Assembly: GCA_013042025.1 (NCBI GenBank)
Contig: JABDQY010000180.1
Span: forward strand, 1 to 6,018
From: Bacteroidia bacterium
GTDB taxonomy: Bacteria; Bacteroidota; Bacteroidia; NS11-12g; UBA9320
Length of the DNA stretch: 6,018 nt
Reading direction: 5' to 3'
The position numbers and the translations under genes are program-made. Under the pieces are notes generated by a model that ran no database searches, was not told the origin of the DNA, and saw nothing but the letters and a program-made list of their open reading frames with translations. The stretch's first letter is position 1. Each line of letters starts with the position of its first letter. Below are positions 1-5,698 of the stretch, one piece after another.

Positions 1-1447
1 GATCAAGGTCGATAAGAGCCTGAACAGAACTCGATAATTGTCCTTTCCCTCCATCAATAATGATAAGCTGCGGAAGATTTTGTTTTTCTTTTAACATCCG
101 ACTGTATCTGCGAGTTAAAGCTTCATACATACTTGCAAAATCATCAGGACCTTCAACCGTTTTAATATTAAAATGTCTGTAGTCTCTTTTGCTAGGTTTA
201 CCATTCTTAAACACTACACACGCAGAAACTGGAAATGCTCCTTGAATATTCGAGTTATCAAAACATTCCATATGAACAGGTAAATCCTTTAGTTTAAGGT
301 CTTTTTGTATTGTTGTAAGTATTCGATTAACCTTAATTTCGGGATCAAGTTTTTCATACTGATTGGTTTTTTCTTGCATGTACAATTCAGCATTTCTTTT
401 ACTTAGCTGCAGCAATTTTTTCTTGTCGCCTGTTTTAGGAATCGTAAAATTAACATCCAAATCAAGCTTTAATGGAACGATAACTTCTTCAGTGTTACTA
501 TTAAAACTAGCAATTTCCCCATATGCAATTTCAAGAATTTCTTCGGTTGATTCATTCATCTTCTTTTTTAATTCCAAATTTTTGGATTGAATGATTATTC
601 CTCCCGAAATACGTAAGTAATTTACATACGCAAACCGATCATTTTGTGCAAGGTTTAAAACATCTACATCATTTATTCTATGATTTACAACGGTACTTCT
701 GCTTTGATAGTTTTCTAATATCCCAAGCCTCTTTTTGTACTTAGCAGCTTCTTCAAATTGCCAGTTTGCAGATGCCAGTTGCATTTTACTTTTAAGGTGG
801 TCTCTTACTTCTTTAAGGTTTCCTCTAAGTATATGCTTTATATGTTTAATTGAATCAAGATAATCTTCTTCACTTTCAAGCCCTTCGCAAGCACCTCTGC
901 AGTTGCCTATTTGATATTCCAGACATACTTTAAACTTTTTTGCTTCAATGTTTTTTTCAGAAAGCGTGTAGTTGCAATTTCGAGTCGGATAGATCTGCTT
1001 ACACAAATCAAGAACAATTTTCATAAGCCTTACGTTGGCATAAGGCCCAAAGTAATCGCTACCATCCTTAACTGGATTCCGCATTGGGTATATTTTCGGG
1101 AATCTTTCCTTGGTTATTTTAATTAATGGAAAGCTTTTATCGTCTTTGAGATTGATGTTGTATTTAGGTTGAAACTCTTTAATTAAGCTATTCTCTAAGA
1201 GCAACGCGTCCATTTCGGTAGGCACTACGGTTACATTTACATCCCATATTTTACCAACCAATATCTTCGTTTTACGATTTTCGTAATGGTTTTTGTTAAA
1301 ATACGAACTTACTCGCTTACGCAGATTCTTTGCCTTCCCAATGTAAATGATGGTACCTTCTTTATCGAAATATTTATATATACCTGGTGCGTCAGGAAGT
1401 ATTTTAATCCTGTTTTTTATAGGTGCTATTTCGTTCGTTTTTGACAA
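1..1447 (-). CDS. uvrC: UvrABC excinuclease subunit C, C-terminus cut off by the window edge
   Basis: This is the UvrC nuclease, which makes both incisions around bulky DNA lesions in cytoplasmic nucleotide-excision repair with UvrA and UvrB. The reading frame is open to base 1, giving 482 codons of a protein that is usually about 600 residues. Residues about 16-97 form the GIY-YIG nuclease: GIY at 22-24, YIG at 35-37, with K38, R45, E85 and N97 matching the known active site. Four cysteines, C158, C175, C183 and C187, fit the iron-sulphur cluster motif reported in UvrC. A UVR (UvrB-binding) helix pair lies near 213-248. The RNase H-like nuclease begins near 380, with D397 (FDNSN), D435/D436 and D465 (DGGKGQ) as catalytic aspartates; the catalytic histidine and the HhH domain lie outside the window. 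No ATG is available: an in-frame TAA at 1459-1457 leaves TTG at 1447 as the best start. It is 26 bases downstream of the DUF1801 gene and probably in its operon. Identification is secure; only the start is uncertain. Confidence 0.97.
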   Translation of the reverse strand, partial: MSKTNEIAPIKNRIKILPDAPGIYKYFDKEGTIIYIGKAKNLRKRVSSYFNKNHYENRKTKILVGKIWDVNVTVVPTEMDALLLENSLIKEFQPKYNINLKDDKSFPLIKITKERFPKIYPMRNPVKDGSDYFGPYANVRLMKIVLDLCKQIYPTRNCNYTLSEKNIEAKKFKVCLEYQIGNCRGACEGLESEEDYLDSIKHIKHILRGNLKEVRDHLKSKMQLASANWQFEEAAKYKKRLGILENYQSRSTVVNHRINDVDVLNLAQNDRFAYVNYLRISGGIIIQSKNLELKKKMNESTEEILEIAYGEIASFNSNTEEVIVPLKLDLDVNFTIPKTGDKKKLLQLSKRNAELYMQEKTNQYEKLDPEIKVNRILTTIQKDLKLKDLPVHMECFDNSNIQGAFPVSACVVFKNGKPSKRDYRHFNIKTVEGPDDFASMYEALTRRYSRMLKEKQNLPQLIIIDGGKGQLSSSVQALIDLD

Positions 1448-1451
1448 AAAG

Positions 1452-1459
1452 CAAATTTA
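1452..1459 (-). promoter_or_regulatory. Possible -7 promoter box before uvrC
   Basis: TAAATTTG is an exact match to the Bacteroidota -7 consensus TAnnTTTG, in the gap between the DUF1801 gene and uvrC. I find no TTG-type -33 element at the usual 17-23 base distance. Transcription from it would begin almost at the TTG start codon and give a nearly leaderless message. The match could be chance in AT-rich DNA. Confidence 0.25.
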
Positions 1460-1473
1460 ACTAAATGTACAGG

Positions 1474-1833
1474 CTATATACTTTTATTGTATTGAGAATC
1501 ACATTTAATTGCTTCCTTTATCATTTTATCCAGTACATCAAAATCAATATCTTCTAAATTTCTATACGTGATGCCAGCAAACCATTTCCTTTTTTTCATA
1601 TCCAGCAAAGGCAGGCTATCTTTCATCTTTAATGCATTCCAAAATACAAGCTCAACTCCAATCGGTTTAACTGGATTTAAATAGCAAATAACTTTTTCCT
1701 TTGCATAAAAAGGAATTTTATACTTCAGGCTTGCTTCTATTTCGGAATACTCAGAAATAAAGTTATGAAGCATCAAAAACAGTTCATGCTGTGAACCTTT
1801 CTGATTGTATATATAATCTATAACGCTTGACAA
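1474..1833 (-). CDS. Small DUF1801 (YdhG-like) protein
   Basis: This is a 119-residue soluble protein with no signal peptide or membrane segment, so probably cytoplasmic. It resembles the DUF1801/YdhG-like family: an N-terminal helix, the YKIPFY strand at 38-43, GVELVFWNA at 59-67, and WFAGITYRNLEDID at 84-97, followed by a C-terminal helix. The family has no firmly established general role; a Bacillus member has been described as frataxin-like, but I would not carry that function over. The only usable start is TTG at 1833, because TAA lies directly before it in frame and the next ATG (residue 21) would remove the first helix. It starts 23 bases after the M2 peptidase stop and ends 26 bases before uvrC, so it is probably co-transcribed with both. 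No ribosome-binding sequence is visible. Confidence 0.85.
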   Translation of the reverse strand: MSSVIDYIYNQKGSQHELFLMLHNFISEYSEIEASLKYKIPFYAKEKVICYLNPVKPIGVELVFWNALKMKDSLPLLDMKKRKWFAGITYRNLEDIDFDVLDKMIKEAIKCDSQYNKSI

Positions 1834-1856
1834 TTAACGAATCAGGATTTTCACAT

Positions 1857-3662
1857 CTATAAGGTTTCTGGTAAGGAATGTGTTCTACCTTTGTTTTGTT
1901 CTTTTAACCAAGTCATTAAGGGTGAGAAATAATCTACCATAGCTTTTGCACTCATATCTGTTCCCAGATGGGTATTTAAATGATCTCTCCAATCACAATT
2001 AGCACCATCCTTCATCAAAGTTCTCATAAAATCACCTGTTTCTTTACTTCCATAATAATTGGTTTTATGTGGGTCTTGCTCTAAAATATTTTTAGAAATG
2101 TGGTCATGAAATTGAAACAATAAAATATTGCTCATAGCATAGTCATAATACTGAGCTGCATCATTGTTGATATGCGTTTTACTTGCTGCATCACAATACT
2201 CTTCTCCTCTTTCTGAAGGTGGAACAATCCCTTGATACTTCTTTTTCAGATCCCACCATCGTTTGTTAAACTCGTCTACAGATAGATTTTTTGCATAGAG
2301 GTCATGTTCAAATTCCGTCATTACACCTGCTCCCCAAGGAATTAAAACGATATAGTCTAATGCTTCTTTTAACATTGCCTCCGTTTCATCTATTTCAGTA
2401 CCTTCAGGCATTAGTCCAACTCCTTCTAGAAAAGGCTGTTGCATACTAGCCAAACCAATAAGTGTACCCATTGCTTCGTGATATGCCCTGTTTGCTCCTC
2501 CACGTAGAATTATGGGAACGCTATCGTTGGTGTAAGTCATGTAATAGTATATGTGACCTAATTCATGTAAAACGGTTCCCCACCAACGGGTGTTTGGTTC
2601 AACACTCATTAAGCTTCTAACATCGTAAGCATTGTCCATATGCCATGCACTTGCATGATTGTTTTTGCTATAATTGGCATCCGGAGGAAGAGGGTAGAGG
2701 CTGCTTTTTTCATAAAATGATTTAGGTAATTCTGGGAAACCCATGCTCATCCAAAACCTTTCACCTTCTTCCATAACCCATTCTGCACCTTTCTTCTCAA
2801 GTTCACCGTCTAGATCTACACCTTCAGTTGAAACCATTGAGCTCCATTCTTGTCCCCATCGATTTGGAAGCCAATGTGCAGGAAGGTATTCTGGTACATC
2901 CTCATTATATTTTTCTGCTAAGGTATATCTTGCCCATGTATGTAATTCACGATATAAAGGCCAAACATCTTTATTCATGTTTCTACACACCTCCATCAAT
3001 TCATCACTTGAATAACCATAATCAGATACTTGGTAGTGAAAGTAGTCTTCAAACTCTAATGCTTGTACTGTTTTATTTCTTAGATTTCTTAAATTTTCTA
3101 ATCCAGTTTTTAATTCACGACCAACTTCTTTGCTTGCTTGCCACGCTGCCAAACGTTCTACTAAGTTGGTAGAAGATTCCAATACTTTATCGATGTCGTT
3201 GGTGCTAATTTTTTTACCATCCAACATAAAGTTAAAACCATAAAGTGTTGTAGTTTGGTTGTTTTCAGCTTTAATTTTTTCTTCAACAAGATCTTTTACA
3301 ATTGAAGGACTACTTGCAGCACTATATAGAATAGCTCGCAATTGTCTAATTTGAACTGGGCTCAGTTCATCTTCTCTCTCTAGATATTTTTTGGCAGTAG
3401 ATATGTTGGATTCACTTCCTGTAAATTCTACCATTGCTTTTTCCGCTTCTTCAGCAATTTTACTTGTAATAGTATCTCCTTCTAGAATATAAGTGTTTAA
3501 TTTCCAAGCGGCTTCAGCAGCTGGAATCATCAATTCTTGAAACTTTTTGTTGTAATCAACTAAATACTGATCAACTTCTGAGATAAAATTAGCGTCCGAT
3601 TTTGGAGCTGTTGTACAAGCAAATAATGTAAGTGCAAGTAACAGGTAGATGAATTTTTGCAT
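1857..3662 (-). CDS. ACE-like M2 family peptidyl-dipeptidase, lipoprotein
   Basis: This is a 601-residue zinc metallopeptidase of family M2 (angiotensin-converting-enzyme family), expected to remove C-terminal dipeptides from oligopeptides outside the cytoplasm. A lipoprotein signal peptide ends in the lipobox LFAC, with C16 as the lipidated residue. The zinc site is HELGH at 366-370 with third ligand E396 in YHEAMG. HASAW at 336-340 matches ACE H353 and its neighbours; K495 and H497 match ACE K511 and H513; Y505 and Y508 match Y520 and Y523 after a one-residue insertion. The C-terminal FQFH and YF-PL-WL patterns also fit the family, so the single catalytic domain looks complete. Two chloride ligands of human ACE are changed: R489 is K473 and R522 appears to be D507. 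The ATG start at 3662 gives the intact signal peptide. It follows the exported cupin gene by 23 bases. Family assignment is very sure; the natural substrate is unknown, with peptide scavenging the likely role. Confidence 0.96.
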   Translation of the reverse strand: MQKFIYLLLALTLFACTTAPKSDANFISEVDQYLVDYNKKFQELMIPAAEAAWKLNTYILEGDTITSKIAEEAEKAMVEFTGSESNISTAKKYLEREDELSPVQIRQLRAILYSAASSPSIVKDLVEEKIKAENNQTTTLYGFNFMLDGKKISTNDIDKVLESSTNLVERLAAWQASKEVGRELKTGLENLRNLRNKTVQALEFEDYFHYQVSDYGYSSDELMEVCRNMNKDVWPLYRELHTWARYTLAEKYNEDVPEYLPAHWLPNRWGQEWSSMVSTEGVDLDGELEKKGAEWVMEEGERFWMSMGFPELPKSFYEKSSLYPLPPDANYSKNNHASAWHMDNAYDVRSLMSVEPNTRWWGTVLHELGHIYYYMTYTNDSVPIILRGGANRAYHEAMGTLIGLASMQQPFLEGVGLMPEGTEIDETEAMLKEALDYIVLIPWGAGVMTEFEHDLYAKNLSVDEFNKRWWDLKKKYQGIVPPSERGEEYCDAASKTHINNDAAQYYDYAMSNILLFQFHDHISKNILEQDPHKTNYYGSKETGDFMRTLMKDGANCDWRDHLNTHLGTDMSAKAMVDYFSPLMTWLKEQNKGRTHSLPETL

Positions 3663-3666
3663 TCCT

Positions 3667-3699
3667 CAAATGTATTGAATAGAATTTAATCTATCCAAA
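3667..3699 (-). promoter_or_regulatory. Possible Bacteroidota-type promoter before the M2 peptidase gene
   Basis: TTTG at 3699-3696 and TACATTTG at 3674-3667 are separated by 21 bases, matching the TTTG/TTG and TAnnTTTG layout of Bacteroidota promoters. It overlaps the 3' end of the cupin gene and could add an internal start for the peptidase and downstream genes. The expected transcription start falls at or next to the ATG at 3662, which would make the message leaderless. This is suggestive only. Confidence 0.3.
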
Positions 3700-4081
3700 T
3701 TCGATCTCCATCATATTTTGGAGCTTGCACCGATACTACCTTGAGGGGTTTTCTAGAAGTTGTTCTTACGGAATGGATACTTCCTTTGGGAATAACCATG
3801 GAATCACCTTTTTTAATCTTGAAAGTATCTTTATTCAACACCATTGTTCCTTTACCAGACAACACTTGAACATATTCGGTATGATGAGCATGATAATGTG
3901 GTTTAACTTCTTTTTTTATCCAAATAACAAATGTGCTTTGTAATTCATCCTCTGCAATTTTTGTCACATATATATTTTCAAATGAAGTCGAATCAGGTTG
4001 AATTTTCTTTGATTTTACTTGTTGAGCATGTGCAAACAAGGTAATACTTACCGTATATAGAATTATTAGTATTCTTTGCAT
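3686..4081 (-). CDS. Exported single-domain cupin protein
   Basis: This is a 131-residue single-domain cupin. A Sec signal peptide covers residues 1-19, with likely cleavage at AHA-Q, so the protein is placed in the periplasm or outside. Cupin motif 1 is HYHAHHTEYVQVLSG at 62-76, giving H62, H64 and E69 as metal ligands with the standard H-x-H-x4-E-x6-G spacing. Motif 2 is GDSMVIPKGSIH at 92-103 and supplies the fourth ligand, H103. The full 3-His/1-Glu set suggests a bound divalent metal, and extra histidines (H66, H67) sit beside it. Cupins with this layout include enzymes, sugar isomerases and binding proteins, so the activity cannot be named. It starts with ATG and is first in the run with the M2 peptidase, DUF1801 and uvrC genes; the peptidase follows by 23 bases. 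Its promoter should lie in the 56 bases shared with the divergent gene at 4138. Confidence 0.9.
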   Translation of the reverse strand: MQRILIILYTVSITLFAHAQQVKSKKIQPDSTSFENIYVTKIAEDELQSTFVIWIKKEVKPHYHAHHTEYVQVLSGKGTMVLNKDTFKIKKGDSMVIPKGSIHSVRTTSRKPLKVVSVQAPKYDGDRIWID

Positions 4082-4137
4082 AATAAATAGCGAAAGTACA
4101 GTAACTATTTTGTTGCTTTGTACGTTATTAGATAAAA
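4082..4137. promoter_or_regulatory. Divergent intergenic region with imperfect inverted repeat
   Basis: These 56 AT-rich bases separate the divergent cupin and CarboxypepD_reg-like genes and should hold both promoters. On the minus strand TACTTTCG (4098-4091) is one mismatch from the TAnnTTTG -7 box and ends 9 bases before the cupin ATG. On the plus strand TTGCTTTG (4113-4120) is also one mismatch away and ends 17 bases before the TTG start at 4138. An imperfect dyad, GTACA (4096-4100) and TGTAC (4119-4123) with inner AAC/GTT pairs, spans both candidates. No good -33 element is seen for either. The promoter role follows mainly from gene orientation. Confidence 0.45.
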
Positions 4138-4887
4138 TTGAGAGTATTCCTAGGCTTCATATTTCTCTTTTCTTTTGCCTTTTCCTTTGCTCAAAGAGGA
4201 ATATATAAGGCACAATTCAAGTCATTGTACAATGGTGAGGAAATTTTATATGCAAAAATTGCTAATTCCAATGGAGAAGCCAGGCTAAGTAATATCAATG
4301 GTTTTGTGTCTATCCCTTACGAAAAAGGTGAAGAGCTAGTTGTAACGCATCTTACATTCGATACTCTATTTATAAATACAAATGACGTAAAGGCAGATAC
4401 TAATCTGTTTTACTTAAGACCAAGAGTTTACGTGATGCAAGAATTTACTGTTTCTGTGCTGGGTCCTAGAGTGCTTTTCGATCGAAAATTTGTTAAGAAT
4501 GACTTAGGGAAATCAGATGAGGAAAAAGTTCGTGAAAAGCTTAAAATCATTGATATGAGGATGGAGCTTATTAATCTCGATAAATCAGCACAAAGTGGAG
4601 CCGTATTGGGCAGTCCTATCACACACTTGTATGAACGTTATAGTAAAGCTGGTAGAGAAAGACAGAAATATGCGTATTTGCTTGAAAAGGATAAACAAAA
4701 TGCAAAGGCGGGCAAGATTTACGACGATATAGTTGTTCGTGCATTAACATCATACGATGACGATGAGTTGCAGCGATTCAAAGAGTTTTGCAGTTTTCAT
4801 CCATCCTACATAGCAGCAGTTGACGCATTAACGTTGTATTACGAAATTATTCGATGTAAAAAAGAATACATCGAAAAAGAGTATTAG
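4138..4887 (+). CDS. Exported protein with CarboxypepD_reg-like domain
   Basis: This is a 249-residue protein with a strong Sec signal peptide over residues 1-18, likely cleaved at SFA-Q, so it acts in the envelope. Residues about 22-105 look like the carboxypeptidase-regulatory-like beta-sandwich common in Bacteroidota: a strand with ILYAKI, then NGEARLSNINGFVSIP, then LVVTHLTFDT and a DTNLFYLRP strand. After VMQEFTVS, residues 110-249 are charged and mostly helical, with SPITHLYERYSKAGRERQ at 159-176, a DDDELQRFKEFCSF stretch at 207-220, and a lysine- and glutamate-rich tail. I recall this two-part layout in small Bacteroidota envelope proteins of unknown function; there is no catalytic motif and no TonB-receptor barrel. 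The start is TTG: an in-frame TAG lies six bases before it and the next ATG (residue 100) would lose the signal peptide. It is divergent from the cupin gene, and its stop overlaps the stop of the convergent gene at 4884 by four bases. Confidence 0.85.
   Translation: MRVFLGFIFLFSFAFSFAQRGIYKAQFKSLYNGEEILYAKIANSNGEARLSNINGFVSIPYEKGEELVVTHLTFDTLFINTNDVKADTNLFYLRPRVYVMQEFTVSVLGPRVLFDRKFVKNDLGKSDEEKVREKLKIIDMRMELINLDKSAQSGAVLGSPITHLYERYSKAGRERQKYAYLLEKDKQNAKAGKIYDDIVVRALTSYDDDELQRFKEFCSFHPSYIAAVDALTLYYEIIRCKKEYIEKEY
4884..4887. other. Tail-to-tail stop codon overlap
   Basis: The bases TTAG carry both the plus-strand stop TAG (4885-4887) and the minus-strand stop TAA (4886-4884), so the two convergent genes overlap by four bases. 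No intergenic terminator can exist here, so any terminator for either gene must lie inside the other gene. A weak hairpin with a bulge (AGTG..GGA, loop CATA, TCC CACT at 4886-4905) is present but has no T-run. Confidence 0.9.
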
Positions 4888-5696
4888 TGTAGGACATATC
4901 CCACTCCCAGTTTAAACATAACTAAATCTCGAAGCATGTAACTTTCGCGGGCAGCTTCTAATTGTCTATCTTTAAACGTCTTTTCTGAATAGGAATAGTC
5001 TCCTTCAATCAATCCTGTTTTTACACCTAGATTGAATGACCCTGCAACTCCATATTGAATATATAATTTTGGTCCAATAAGATCTTTCCATTGAAAACCC
5101 CAGTCTATCGACTTGTAGTCAAATTCTACAATCTCATTATCAACGTCGCGAAGTTCAACAAATTCATATGGATTATATGAAAAAGTACCTAAAGTCATAC
5201 CTGAGTGATCGGCAACTACGGAGTGAGTGGAGAAACCAATAGAAAAATTTGTTCCAACTGGAGCTATGGCAGCTTTATTATTAAGAAATACGTTAAACCC
5301 AAAACCAAATGTTCTTCTTCTGATTTTTGGCGTACCTGATTCGTAAAGCGAAGAGCTACTGCTATTGTCCGATCCCATATAAACTGGGTCACGCGATGTT
5401 ACGGCTAATGCTCCACGCAAATAAACGGCAAGAATGTTGTTTAAAGCAAATGTATACTCAGCTTGAGGGTTGATTAGTATATGCGGAAGATTAATCTGTT
5501 CAGATGTTACTTCTTCATATTCAGCATAATTTAGATCTGAAGCTAACATAGGAGTAAAACCAATTTGGGTAAGAATATTTACATCAATGGTGCCTCGCTG
5601 ACCTAAATAGAAAGATGGTTTCTCTTTAACTGTAACCAGTTGAGCAAATGAACTAAGAGCTAGAATTGTAATTATTAAAGTAGCTAAGTATCTCAT
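4884..5696 (-). CDS. Probable outer-membrane beta-barrel protein
   Basis: This is a 270-residue protein with a Sec signal peptide over residues 1-18, likely cleaved at SFA-Q. The mature part has many short strands with alternating hydrophobic and polar residues and aromatic or glycine-rich turns, such as YTFALNNILAVYLRGAL (81-97), FGFGFNVFLN, NFSIGFSTH, LYIQYGVAGSFNLGVKTG and the terminal VMFKLGVGYVLH. This pattern fits a small outer-membrane barrel, although the chain ends in His, not the usual aromatic residue. A loop near 109-116 has five serines in a row written with varied codons, so it is not a slippage tract. I recognise no named family. The ATG at 5696 overlaps the upstream gene's stop as TAATG, so translation is probably coupled and the two products may work together. 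The 3' end overlaps the convergent gene by four bases. The barrel call rests on strand pattern alone. Confidence 0.75.
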   Translation of the reverse strand: MRYLATLIITILALSSFAQLVTVKEKPSFYLGQRGTIDVNILTQIGFTPMLASDLNYAEYEEVTSEQINLPHILINPQAEYTFALNNILAVYLRGALAVTSRDPVYMGSDNSSSSSLYESGTPKIRRRTFGFGFNVFLNNKAAIAPVGTNFSIGFSTHSVVADHSGMTLGTFSYNPYEFVELRDVDNEIVEFDYKSIDWGFQWKDLIGPKLYIQYGVAGSFNLGVKTGLIEGDYSYSEKTFKDRQLEAARESYMLRDLVMFKLGVGYVLH

Positions 5697-5698
5697 TA
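5694..5698 (-). promoter_or_regulatory. TAATG stop/start junction, likely translational coupling
   Basis: On the minus strand the upstream gene's TAA (5698-5696) shares its last base with the ATG (5696-5694) of the barrel gene. Such one-base overlaps usually mark genes translated in series from one message. No separate ribosome-binding site is evident: upstream is an A-rich AAG-AAG-AAA stretch encoding the KKK tail, which could help initiation in Bacteroidota. Confidence 0.7.

Larger units (their letters stand above)
1..4081 (-). other. Predicted operon: cupin, M2 peptidase, DUF1801, uvrC
   Basis: Four genes on the same strand are separated by 23, 23 and 26 bases, with no terminator-like hairpin plus T-run in the gaps. 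Co-transcription from the region upstream of 4081 is likely, with possible internal promoters before the peptidase and uvrC. The first two products are exported and the last two are cytoplasmic, so the arrangement need not mean a shared pathway. The run may continue beyond the left edge. Confidence 0.6.

Noticed and set aside
363..590. Plus-strand open frame of 75 codons
   Set aside because: It lies wholly antisense to uvrC, whose minus-strand frame has clear conserved motifs across the same bases.
911..1126. Plus-strand open frame of 71 codons
   Set aside because: It is antisense to the iron-sulphur and linker region of uvrC and has no recognisable protein features.
1851..1859. Minus-strand TAG-ATG-TGA, a minimal start-stop element after the peptidase gene
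   Set aside because: A start codon followed directly by a stop is easily produced by chance, and nothing else supports a regulatory role.
2743..3172. Two overlapping plus-strand open frames
   Set aside because: Both are antisense to the M2 peptidase gene, which is intact and conserved through this part.
3725..3943. Plus-strand open frame of 72 codons
   Set aside because: It is antisense to the cupin gene, including its metal-binding motifs.
4428..4622. Minus-strand open frame of 64 codons
   Set aside because: It is antisense to the exported protein gene at 4138-4887 and has no supporting motif.
4886..4905. Hairpin as a rho-independent terminator
   Set aside because: The stem is short with a two-base bulge, and no T-run follows on either strand.
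5353..5367. Run of five serines in the barrel protein as a slippage or phase-variation tract
   Set aside because: The serine codons differ from one another, so there is no simple nucleotide repeat to slip.
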